The notes beneath the pieces are model-generated. The model made no database searches, had not been told where the DNA came from, and saw only the letters and a list, made by a program, of their open reading frames with translations. The position numbers and the translations under genes are program-made. Of a stretch of DNA of 45,075 nt, positions 6,927 to 13,669 are shown one piece after another; the first letter of the stretch is position 1; the number at the start of each line of letters is the position of its first letter. This DNA comes from Hyphomicrobiales bacterium. GTDB taxonomy: Bacteria > Pseudomonadota > Alphaproteobacteria > Rhizobiales > Xanthobacteraceae. The stretch spans positions 1 through 45,075 of the forward strand of contig PLBP01000012.1 in NCBI GenBank assembly GCA_003135415.1, written 5' to 3'.

Positions 6927-7010
6927 GTAGCAGGGAAACCCGGGGGTGCTACTCCTGCGAATGAGGCAGCCTAAGCCGAACGGGAAACCGCTACGACTGG
7001 AGCTGTCTCT
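6927..7010 (+). ncRNA. Candidate structured RNA element, copy 2 (leader of the Cyc2-like gene)
   Basis: GTAGCA (6927-6932) pairs with TGCTAC (6947-6952) around a GGGAAACCC inner stem. The 25-nt core at 6974-6998 follows, identical to copy 1, with its CGG-GAAA-CCG hairpin and CTACGACT tail; AGC 6974-6976 can pair with GCT 7002-7004. The first hairpins of the two copies differ in sequence but share position. That is the pattern expected if structure, rather than sequence, is kept there. Function is unknown. Confidence 0.5.
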
Positions 7011-7330
7011 TTTCTCCTAGAGCCCAAGTATTGGTCGATGGCAGATACGAATACGCGCTGGGCCGTTCGCGATGTCAAACCCGGAGAGCGGCGACGCGGT
7101 GAGGATGAGCTTCGCGGCCGATAGGGTCACCGAATTCACGGTGTATCGGTAAAGCATTCAAATAATTTTCCGATGCGATAATTTTGCAACAGTCAACTAA
7201 TGAAGCGGCGAAGCCAGGGGTTATTGACCTAGATTCAATAGTCCGACGCGTGCAAGGTCTACCAGCAAAGGGCGGGGCTGGCTCTTTGACGCCAAATAGG
7301 GTTTTCTTAGTTGAAGTTGGGGGACAACCG
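7011..7330 (+). other. Long leader region of the Cyc2-like gene
   Basis: About 320 nt separate the structured element from the chosen start of the Cyc2-like gene. A 28-codon frame (ATG 7038, MADTNTRWAVRDVKPGERRR...) lies within it without a clear ribosome-binding site. The Cyc2-like reading frame is open from 7184, but that part has no signal-peptide character and looks non-coding. I see no terminator here, so the RNA element may be part of the mRNA leader. Confidence 0.35.
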
Positions 7331-8818
7331 ATGAGCGCAGTAGGGCGGCTGATCGTTGGTGTTATTACGGCGGGGGCAGCCATTATTGCTGCGGTAGAGC
7401 CCGCTCAATCGCTTCCCAGCTTTGCGCGCCAGACCGGGCAGCCTTGCGGGAAATGCCACACCGATTTCCCGGGCCTCACGCCATTCGGTCGTCAATTCAA
7501 GCTTGGCGGCTATACGCTCGGGGGCGGGGACTATCGCACGACAATCTTTCCCACGGAGGACGAGGCTTCTTCGACGAAGGCCGTGATGAACTATCTCGCG
7601 ACGAAGGCACCGCCAGCGGCGACATCTGCAGAGGCGCCAAAAATTTGGATACCGCCAATTTCGGCGATGGAGATCATCGGCTTCACGCACACGCGAATGG
7701 CGCAGGATCCCACCGGATCTCCATGGAACCCGAATAACAATACCGCCCTCTCGCCGGTCAGCCTCTTTTGGGGCGGCGCAATTACGGAACACACGGGCGC
7801 ATTCATTCAGGGAACGTACAATGCGTCGGGCATGGGTGCGCCTGCTGATGCTTTCACTCACCATAGTACTTGGGACCAAGTCGACATTCGATACGCGAAC
7901 ACTGGAAAGCTTGGCAGCCTGGACGTGACCTATGGCATCACGGCCAACAACAATCCCACCGTTCAGGATCTTTGGAACACGACGCCGGCATGGGGATTTC
8001 CTCAAGCATATGCTGTCTCAACCCTAGCGCCAGGTCCGGCTGCGAAGACCCTTATTGACGGAACCCTCGCCGCGCATGTCGGCGGCGTCGGCGCCTACGC
8101 TTACATCAACAATCTGCTCTATGTGGAATTATCGGGGTATCAAACGCTCAATTTCAACGCCCAGAACAGATTGGGCACCGATCCCTTCGGCGCCCCGGGG
8201 CTGTTCAACGGCATTGCTCCCTATTGGCGCGTGGCGTTGGAACCGAACTGGGGTGATCACTATTTGATGATCGGTACCTTTGGCATGGTCTCGCAGGTCC
8301 GGCCGTGGATAGATTCCATGGGGGTAAACTCACTTTCTACCTTCACCCAATCGGATAAGTTCACGGACATTGGATTTGACTCGCAATATCAATACAAAGG
8401 CGAAAATTACTGGTTCACGTTGCGCGGCAGTTACATTCACGAAGATCAGAAGCTTGATTCTAGCTTTGCGAATAACCTTTCCGCCAATCCGACAAACAAG
8501 CTGAATACGGCAAAAGCGTACGCTTCGCTCGCGTATGGAGACAACAATCGGATTGTATTCACCGGCCAATATTTCAATACCTGGGGTACTCCCGATACGG
8601 GGCTGTATGGCGGCCTAATTAGCGGCGCTAGCCCGAACAGCAACGGATACATCGCGGAGATAGCCTACATTCCATTCGGTTCGAGCAAGTCTCCCCTTTG
8701 GCCGTGGGCTAACGCACGCCTTGGCGTCCAGTACACTTGGTACAATAAGTTCGATGGCGACAAGATGAACGCCCACGCCAATAACACGACGTTTATCTAT
8801 CTTTGGATGGCGCAGTAG
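7331..8818 (+). CDS. Cyc2-like fused monoheme cytochrome c / outer-membrane porin
   Basis: A signal peptide (MSAVGRLIVGVITAGAAIIA..., cleaved near AQS) is followed by LPSFARQTGQPCGKCHTDFP, then GLTPFGRQFKLGGYTL. This holds a CxxCH heme site in the exact setting of the Cyc2 family, where a small cytochrome plugs an outer-membrane barrel. The remaining about 420 residues alternate in short beta strands and end in an aromatic strand (TTFIYLWMAQ), as a porin of about 16 strands would. Total length (495) fits Cyc2, the Fe(II) oxidase of iron-oxidising bacteria. The start was chosen for the signal peptide and the upstream GGGGGAC. Homologues in non-iron-oxidisers exist, so substrate and direction of electron flow are not proven. 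Confidence 0.75.
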   Translation: MSAVGRLIVGVITAGAAIIAAVEPAQSLPSFARQTGQPCGKCHTDFPGLTPFGRQFKLGGYTLGGGDYRTTIFPTEDEASSTKAVMNYLATKAPPAATSAEAPKIWIPPISAMEIIGFTHTRMAQDPTGSPWNPNNNTALSPVSLFWGGAITEHTGAFIQGTYNASGMGAPADAFTHHSTWDQVDIRYANTGKLGSLDVTYGITANNNPTVQDLWNTTPAWGFPQAYAVSTLAPGPAAKTLIDGTLAAHVGGVGAYAYINNLLYVELSGYQTLNFNAQNRLGTDPFGAPGLFNGIAPYWRVALEPNWGDHYLMIGTFGMVSQVRPWIDSMGVNSLSTFTQSDKFTDIGFDSQYQYKGENYWFTLRGSYIHEDQKLDSSFANNLSANPTNKLNTAKAYASLAYGDNNRIVFTGQYFNTWGTPDTGLYGGLISGASPNSNGYIAEIAYIPFGSSKSPLWPWANARLGVQYTWYNKFDGDKMNAHANNTTFIYLWMAQ

Positions 8819-8842
8819 GCAGTCGCTGCAGACTGACAATCG

Positions 8843-8871
8843 GACGGCCGAAAGCAAAACTCTCGGCCGTC
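8843..8871 (+). terminator. Hairpin after the Cyc2-like gene
   Basis: GACGGCCGA (8843-8851) and TCGGCCGTC (8863-8871) form a perfect nine-base stem, 24 nt after the stop codon. No T run follows, so it may work as an mRNA-stabilising end or together with the larger stem just downstream. Confidence 0.5.
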
Positions 8872-8905
8872 AATCCGTGGGAAGGATGTCTGTTATTAAT
8901 TTCGC

Positions 8906-8944
8906 GGCATGATCAGATCGGCGATACGCCGGTCTGATCATGCC
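8906..8944. terminator. Long stem-loop between converging cyc2-like and HiPIP genes
   Basis: GGCATGATCAGATCGGCG (8906-8923) and CGCCGGTCTGATCATGCC (8927-8944) form an 18-base stem with one mismatch and a three-base loop. It lies in the gap between two converging genes and probably serves as a two-way terminator. A protein-binding palindrome is also possible. Confidence 0.55.
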
Positions 8945-8978
8945 CGATTCAAACCGAGACACTGACCAGCAGCGTCTC

Positions 8979-9242
8979 TTATTTGGGTACGTAAATTTTA
9001 CACCAGCCAGACGGGCTAATGCTGCCATCAACGCTCTTACATGAGTTTGGCGGCTGCCACAGCCGACAATTGTCACAGCGCTGACTGCCGTGGGGCGAGG
9101 GTACATATCCGACCGCCGCCTGCGGCATCTTGCCCGCCCGTGCAGCGGTCATCGTCATGGCTAGAACGCTTGCTGCGCCTACCCCACATGCCGCACCCTG
9201 CAAGAGCGTACGGCGGGAAACCTCGTGTGTATGGTTTTTCAT
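8979..9242 (-). CDS. High-potential iron-sulfur protein (HiPIP)
   Basis: The 87-residue precursor has a twin-arginine signal (SRRTLLQGAACGVGAASVLA), which exports folded cofactor proteins to the periplasm. The mature part ends in GSQRCDNCRLWQPPNSC, then ISPSGWCKIYVPK, the four cysteines and Gly-Trp-Cys of HiPIPs that hold a [4Fe-4S] cluster. HiPIPs carry electrons between bc1 or other donors and oxidases or photosynthetic centres, and a related protein (Iro) has been proposed in iron oxidation. It lies directly opposite the Cyc2-like gene and diverges from the membrane gene at 9371 with a shared FNR/FixK box, so a periplasmic electron-carrier role for the Cyc2-like protein is plausible. Confidence 0.9.
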   Translation of the reverse strand: MKNHTHEVSRRTLLQGAACGVGAASVLAMTMTAARAGKMPQAAVGYVPSPHGSQRCDNCRLWQPPNSCKSVDGSISPSGWCKIYVPK

Positions 9243-9302
9243 TTTAGCTCTCTTGGCATCAAACTGACGTTATATTGGTAGAGCTATCTATTCTTGCATT
9301 CG

Positions 9303-9316
9303 TTGACAAAAGTCAA
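9303..9316. promoter_or_regulatory. FNR/FixK-type box between HiPIP and the small membrane-protein gene
   Basis: TTGACAAAAGTCAA is a perfect 5-4-5 inverted repeat of the TTGAC-N4-GTCAA form, which fits the FixK/FNR family consensus. It lies 61 nt (centre) before the ATG at 9371 and 67 nt before the divergent HiPIP start at 9242, so it could control both. Confidence 0.65.
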
Positions 9317-9370
9317 AGACTAACGATGATAGGAATAGTGAAAAAGCATAACTTATTTTTGGAGGGCGCC

Positions 9371-9640
9371 ATGAAGAACTATAGTCCACTCAGCATCGTT
9401 GCTCTGGGAACCGCACTCACAGCAGCGCTTATCGTGCTTTTCCTGATCTGCCTAGTTTCGGCTCTTGCTTTCCCGGACTTGCCTGCCGCGCAGGGTTGGG
9501 CAGCATGGCTTGCCCTTTTTACCGTCTCGCCCACTTCGTCGCCCAGAGTTTTGATCGACGGCTTCGGCTTCAGCCTCGTCTTTGGCTGGGTTACCGCCGT
9601 AGTTCTCGGCTTCGTGTACAATTATCTTATTAGCCGCTGA
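9371..9640 (+). CDS. Small membrane protein, DUF5676-like
   Basis: An 89-residue protein (MKNYSPLSIVALGTALTAAL...) with two or three predicted membrane helices and a final VTAVVLGFVYNYLISR. The pattern of a helix, a short Pro/Trp-containing loop and a Gly-Phe-rich second helix resembles the DUF5676 family of small inner-membrane proteins. The start is set by TGGAGGGCGCC before ATG; an upstream ATG in the same frame has no good ribosome-binding site. An FNR/FixK-type box lies upstream. Function unknown; it is possibly linked to metal or electron transport, given its neighbours. Confidence 0.6.
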   Translation: MKNYSPLSIVALGTALTAALIVLFLICLVSALAFPDLPAAQGWAAWLALFTVSPTSSPRVLIDGFGFSLVFGWVTAVVLGFVYNYLISR

Positions 9641-9688
9641 GTTGGCGGTTTATTGGTGATCTGTATTTTATCTTAGAGGCACAACTCT

Positions 9689-9717
9689 GCCATGCGCCGC
9701 ACAACGCGGGGCATGGC
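9689..9717. terminator. Hairpin in the gap 9641-9778
   Basis: GCCATGC (9689-9695) pairs with GCATGGC (9711-9717), with further pairing inside. It lies between two converging genes and probably helps end transcription, although no T run follows. Confidence 0.4.
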
Positions 9718-9778
9718 CGTATGAATAGATGGTATTCTACACCCTCCGCGCCGTGTGGGGGCCGCCGGAGCGAACGCG

Positions 9779-9922
9779 CTAGCTTTCTTTTTTGATGTTG
9801 GCGACCGGCGTCGAGGAAGGCTGGCCCTTATATTGCTGGGCATAGGCCGACGCCTGATGGGGCTTCTTCTCCTGCTTCGGCTTCTTCTTCTCTTTGCTAC
9901 TCCGCATTTGACCCTTGGCCAT
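9779..9922 (-). CDS. Small lysine-rich conserved hypothetical protein
   Basis: A 47-residue protein that starts MAKGQMRSSKEKKKPKQEKK and ends ...STPVANIKKES. Short basic proteins beginning MAKGQxRSxxEKKKPK are widespread and conserved in Rhizobiales, which supports this frame over the hydrophobic one on the opposite strand. The charge suggests nucleic-acid or ribosome contact, but no function is known. It is preceded by GGGAGAACAATC. Confidence 0.7.
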   Translation of the reverse strand: MAKGQMRSSKEKKKPKQEKKPHQASAYAQQYKGQPSSTPVANIKKES

Positions 9923-10030
9923 GATTGTTCTCCCGAGTAAGGCCGCTACCGTCGCGACTCAAGGCTAATCCTAGTCCGGCGCGAGGATTCATGCCATGGC
10001 AGGCGAATTCGCGGGGCGCGCGAGGGGGGC

Positions 10031-10900
10031 ATGACACGGGCGCTACTCGGCATTATCGGGGGTTCGGGCTTCTATGATTTGCCAGGGCTGGAAAAGGTCG
10101 AGGAGCTCTCGATCGAAAGCCCATGGGGCGATCCGTCCGACAGGCCCCGGCGGGGTGAGATCGGCGGCAAGCCCGCGGTCTTTCTCGCACGCCACGGGCG
10201 CGGTCACCGGGTGCCCCCGAGCGACATCAACTATCGCGCCAATATCGATTGCCTGAAGCGCGCGGGCGTCACCGACCTCGTATCGCTTTCGGCCTGCGGC
10301 TCGTTCCGCGAGGAATTGCCGCCCGGCACCTTCGTGCTTGTCGACCAGTTCATCGACCGCACGTTTCGCCGCGCGACGAGCTTTTTCGGACCGGGCTGCG
10401 TCGCGCATGTGTCGATGGCGTATCCGGTCGGGCCGAAACTCCTCGATCGTATCGCCGCGGCGGCGGCGGCCGAAGGCGTCGCTCATAAAAAAGGCGGTAC
10501 CTATGTCTGTATCGAGGGACCGCAGTTCTCGACCAAGGCTGAAAGCCTTGCCTTCGAGGCCGAGGGATGGAGCGTGATCGGCATGACCAACATGCCGGAG
10601 GCGAAACTCGCGCGTGAGGCGGAGATCACTTACGCCACGGTCGCGATGGTGACCGATTACGACTCCTGGCATGAGGAGCACGGCCCGGTGGATGTGCCGT
10701 CGATTTTGAAGGTGATGCAGGAGAATTCTGCCCATGCGGCGCGTCTGGTCGCACGGCTCGCGCGCGATTTTCCTACGGAGCGCGAAACGTGCCCTGCGGG
10801 ATCCGATCATGCGCTCGATTCCGCCATTATCACGCCGCCGGAGTTTCGTGACCCGGTGCTGGTGAGAAAGCTCGGCGCGGTGGCGGGGAGGGTGTTATGA
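10031..10900 (+). CDS. mtnP: S-methyl-5'-thioadenosine phosphorylase
   Basis: A 289-residue member of the PNP/MTAP family. It opens with the phosphate-binding [12 protein letters not shown], then [19 protein letters not shown], and has the substrate-site segment [20 protein letters not shown]. It splits methylthioadenosine, a by-product of polyamine and N-acyl-homoserine-lactone synthesis, into adenine and methylthioribose-1-phosphate. Its stop overlaps the start of apt (ATGA), which takes the adenine onward, so the pair forms an adenine-salvage operon. The GC content here rises clearly above that of the region to the left. Confidence 0.93.
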   Translation: MTRALLGIIGGSGFYDLPGLEKVEELSIESPWGDPSDRPRRGEIGGKPAVFLARHGRGHRVPPSDINYRANIDCLKRAGVTDLVSLSACGSFREELPPGTFVLVDQFIDRTFRRATSFFGPGCVAHVSMAYPVGPKLLDRIAAAAAAEGVAHKKGGTYVCIEGPQFSTKAESLAFEAEGWSVIGMTNMPEAKLAREAEITYATVAMVTDYDSWHEEHGPVDVPSILKVMQENSAHAARLVARLARDFPTERETCPAGSDHALDSAIITPPEFRDPVLVRKLGAVAGRVL

Positions 10901-11451
10901 GCGCGCGCCAACAAAAGCCCACCGTCGATCTCAAACGGTTGATCCGCACGATCCCGGACTATCCCAAGTCCGGAATCATGTTCCGCGACATCACGACGCT
11001 GTTGCTCGACCCGCAGGGCCTGCGCGCGGCGGTGGACGGGTTGATGCTGCCCTTCGCGAAGATGGCGATCGATCTCATCGCCGGCATCGAGGCGCGCGGG
11101 TTCATCCTCGGCGGCGCGGTCGCGCACGAACTCGGCAAGGGCTTCGTGCCGGTGCGCAAAAAAGGAAAGCTACCTCACAAGACCATCGGGCAGGAATACC
11201 AGCTCGAATACGGCGTCGATGCCGTCGAAATTCACGCCGACGCGATCGCGCCGGGCCAGCGCGTGCTCCTGATCGACGATCTGATCGCGACCGGCGGCAC
11301 GGCGGAAGCGGCGATCGAACTCGTGCGCCGCTCGGGCGGCGAATTGGTCGCGGCGGCCTTTATCATTGATCTCCCCGATCTCGGCGGCTCTGAGCGGCTC
11401 AAGGCGCGCGGCGTCGCGGTACACACGCTCATCAGCTTCGGAGGGCACTGA
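10897..11451 (+). CDS. apt: Adenine phosphoribosyltransferase
   Basis: A 184-residue type I phosphoribosyltransferase. The PRPP-binding motif [20 protein letters not shown] is near residues 125-145, and the adenine-site region [20 protein letters not shown] is typical of Apt. It converts adenine and PRPP to AMP in the cytoplasm. The four-base overlap with mtnP indicates translational coupling, matching the product of the upstream enzyme. Confidence 0.95.
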   Translation: MSARQQKPTVDLKRLIRTIPDYPKSGIMFRDITTLLLDPQGLRAAVDGLMLPFAKMAIDLIAGIEARGFILGGAVAHELGKGFVPVRKKGKLPHKTIGQEYQLEYGVDAVEIHADAIAPGQRVLLIDDLIATGGTAEAAIELVRRSGGELVAAAFIIDLPDLGGSERLKARGVAVHTLISFGGH

Positions 11452-11454
11452 GGC

Positions 11455-12642
11455 TCAGGCGGCGCGCGTCTCGGCGAAGGCGGGGCGCAATAAAAGCGCC
11501 AGCGGCAAGGTGAAGAGCACGAACAATGCGACGAGCGCGAGCGTGACGCCGACGCCGAGTTGGTCGCCGATCAATCCATAAAGCGTGGGTGACAGCGCGC
11601 CCGCGCCGATGGTGCCGGTGTAGAAAATGCCGAAGGCGCGTTGGCGTTTCTCCGGCAGCACCAGATCCGGCACCGAGCCGTACAGCACCGAGGACGTGCC
11701 GTTCAGCGCGAAGCCGATCAGCGGCAGGAGCGCGAGATCGCTCCACAGCGGCAACGGCAACAGCGCGAGAATGCCGAGCGCGGTCAGGCCTTCGGTGAGG
11801 CAGACGGTGGCGATCGTCCCGATGCGGGCGTCGAGAAGGGCGCAGCCGAGCTTGCCGAGCGCGCCGCCGCCGAACACGAGAAGAAGCGCCAAGCCGATGG
11901 CCGGGGTGTCGGCGCCTTTCATCTTGAGGAGAAACGGCAGGAAGGTCAGGAATGCCATGCGCGTGGCGCTGTCGAGCACGCCGATCGAGAGCAACAGCGA
12001 AAAGCCGAAACGCCGCGGATGCGCGGCCGTGCGTGTATTCGCCGCCGCGTCCGTCCGCTTATCCTCGAGCGCGGGGGTGAGCGCGAAGATCAGTCCGGCG
12101 GCGGCGATGCCGAATAATCCGATCAAGACGAGCGCGCTCCGCCACGGGATCACCACGAGCAGAAGTGCTGTGAGGGCGGGAAAAATCATTTTCCCGAGGT
12201 CGCCGGCGAAATTGTAGGTGCCGAGTGCTGCGCGCGAGCGCGCACCTTCATAAGCACGCGCGACGAGGTTGGAGCCGACCGGGTGCTGAACGCTCGCGCC
12301 GAGGCCTCCGATCAGGAGCGCGACCACGAGCGAAACGAAGCCGATGCTGGCGCCGGCAAGACAATAGCCGATGCCGCCGACCGCCACCGAGGCGGTCAGC
12401 ATCACGCGCGTGCCGATACGGTCGGCGAGAAAGCTCGCGGGAATTTGCAAGCTCGCCATCGCGCCGGAATAAAGCCCGCGGAGGGCGCCGATCTCGGCGT
12501 AGCCGAGGCCGAACTCCGTTTGCCAGATCGGCAGCAGCACGTAGAGGAGGTCGCTAAAGCCGTCGAAGAGGGCGTGGGCGGCGCTGGCGACGCCGAGTGC
12601 GCGGCGCTCGTTTCGGCGCGTTGAGGCCGCGATCGCGCTCAA
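11455..12642 (-). CDS. Major facilitator superfamily transporter
   Basis: A 395-residue protein with twelve predicted membrane helices. Motifs include LADRIGTRVMLTASVAVGGI after helix 2, as in MFS loop 2-3 (D-R-x-G-x-R), and a charged central loop (ALEDKRTDAAANTRTAAHP). Substrate is unknown; related carriers export drugs or small metabolites. I place the start at TTG 12642, since it overlaps the stop of the MaoC-like gene as TTGA; the long frame upstream to 12960 is the shadow of that gene. It is the last gene of a MaoC-MaoC-MFS unit. Confidence 0.8.
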   Translation of the reverse strand: MSAIAASTRRNERRALGVASAAHALFDGFSDLLYVLLPIWQTEFGLGYAEIGALRGLYSGAMASLQIPASFLADRIGTRVMLTASVAVGGIGYCLAGASIGFVSLVVALLIGGLGASVQHPVGSNLVARAYEGARSRAALGTYNFAGDLGKMIFPALTALLLVVIPWRSALVLIGLFGIAAAGLIFALTPALEDKRTDAAANTRTAAHPRRFGFSLLLSIGVLDSATRMAFLTFLPFLLKMKGADTPAIGLALLLVFGGGALGKLGCALLDARIGTIATVCLTEGLTALGILALLPLPLWSDLALLPLIGFALNGTSSVLYGSVPDLVLPEKRQRAFGIFYTGTIGAGALSPTLYGLIGDQLGVGVTLALVALFVLFTLPLALLLRPAFAETRAA

Positions 12643-13115
12643 GCCGTGCGCCGCTCGATGAAGGCGATGTTTTCGATCTCGTACACGCGCTCGCCCTTCT
12701 GGTTGGTGCCTTGCGTGAGCATGCGCACGACGCCCCATTGCGGGCGCGACGCCGAGGGGCGGAGCTCGATCACTTCGCTCGCGAAGGTGACGGTATCGCC
12801 GGCATAGATCGGTTTTCGCCATTTCAAGTTCTTGAAGCCGGGCGACGGGCCGATTTTCGCCGGCCGCTCGCCGCGCGCGATCATCTCGGCGGCGAGGCCT
12901 TTGTGATAATCGACGATGAGACGCATGCAGGCCGCGGTCGTGTGCCAGCCCGAAGCGCATAGCGCGCCGAAATGCGAGCGCCGGGCTTCCTCCTCATCCA
13001 GATGAAACGGCTGCGGGTCGAAGCTCCGCGCGAAGCGCTTGATCTCCTCGGCGGTGAATTGGTGCTTGCCGATCTCGCGCAGGTCGCCGATTTGCATGTC
13101 GTCGAAGAATTTCAT
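12639..13115 (-). CDS. MaoC-like dehydratase (hot-dog fold), second of pair
   Basis: A 158-residue hot-dog protein with FARSFDPQPFHLDEEEARRS and ALCASGWHTTAACMRLIVDY, the Asp/His region of R-specific enoyl-CoA hydratases of the MaoC family. A single domain of this size usually works as a dimer on acyl-CoA substrates in the cytoplasm. The start overlaps the stop of the preceding MaoC-like gene (ATGA). The two paralogues may form a heterodimer. Its exact substrate cannot be read from the sequence. Confidence 0.85.
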   Translation of the reverse strand: MKFFDDMQIGDLREIGKHQFTAEEIKRFARSFDPQPFHLDEEEARRSHFGALCASGWHTTAACMRLIVDYHKGLAAEMIARGERPAKIGPSPGFKNLKWRKPIYAGDTVTFASEVIELRPSASRPQWGVVRMLTQGTNQKGERVYEIENIAFIERRTA

Positions 13116-13573
13116 TCCGCCGCCTCGCGTTTTCGCTTGGCGAACATGCCGGGATAGGCCGAGTCGAGCACGACGTCGCCCTGCTGATTCAATAATTCGC
13201 AGCGGAATTGCACGAAGCCCATGTCGAGCCTTGTTTTCGGCTCGCGCTTTTCGAGCGCGGTGAGGCGGACGGAGAGCGCGTCGCCTGGCCGCACCGGCTT
13301 CAGCCATTTCACTTCGTCGATGCCGGGCGCGCCCATCGAGGCCGCGTTCACCAGAAAGCCGTCGTAAATGAGCCGCATCATGATCGCGCAGCTGTGCCAG
13401 CCCGAGGCGGAGAGGCCGCCGAGCATCGTCTTCTTCGCGGCTTCTTCGTCGAGATGCATCGGCTGCGGATCGAACTCGGAGGCAAACGCGATGATTTCCT
13501 CGCGCGTGATCGTGCGCGGGCCGTAAGTGGTGATGGAGCCTGGAACAATGTCTTCGAAATAAATGCGGGGCAT
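13112..13573 (-). CDS. MaoC-like dehydratase (hot-dog fold), first of pair
   Basis: A 153-residue paralogue of the next gene, with FASEFDPQPMHLDEEAAKKT and GLSASGWHSCAIMMRLIYDG in the same places. Start ATG 13573 begins MPRIYFEDIVPG; upstream in-frame Met codons (up to 13612) are possible but would add a sequence without family match. It heads a unit of two hydratases and a transporter. Adjacent MaoC genes next to ychF and pth are common in Rhizobiales, so this is conserved order rather than a special cluster. Confidence 0.85.
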   Translation of the reverse strand: MPRIYFEDIVPGSITTYGPRTITREEIIAFASEFDPQPMHLDEEAAKKTMLGGLSASGWHSCAIMMRLIYDGFLVNAASMGAPGIDEVKWLKPVRPGDALSVRLTALEKREPKTRLDMGFVQFRCELLNQQGDVVLDSAYPGMFAKRKREAAE

Positions 13574-13669
13574 GGGAATGGCGATGAAGATTGCGGTGCC
13601 GCGATCAAGCATGGAAAGCGGGATTTGTCATCCTGGTTTCGCGCAAAACAGCCCTGCGCCGCGCGCGTC

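Noticed and set aside
7184-7330. Earlier start of the Cyc2-like protein at 7184
   Set aside because: The extra 49 residues have no signal character and would bury the clear signal peptide that starts at 7331.
5009-9640. A cbb3 oxidase or nitrogen-fixation cluster expected beside FixLJ
   Set aside because: No ccoNOQP, fixGHIS or nif genes are present in the window; FixLJ here controls other genes or genes elsewhere.
9755-9940. Hydrophobic Leu-rich frame on the plus strand
   Set aside because: It is the shadow of the conserved Lys-rich 47-residue protein on the minus strand, whose N-terminus MAKGQ is a recurrent Rhizobiales type.
12643-12960. Long N-terminal extension of the MFS transporter
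   Set aside because: It is an Arg/His-rich shadow of the MaoC-like gene; the TTGA overlap at 12639-12642 gives a natural start.
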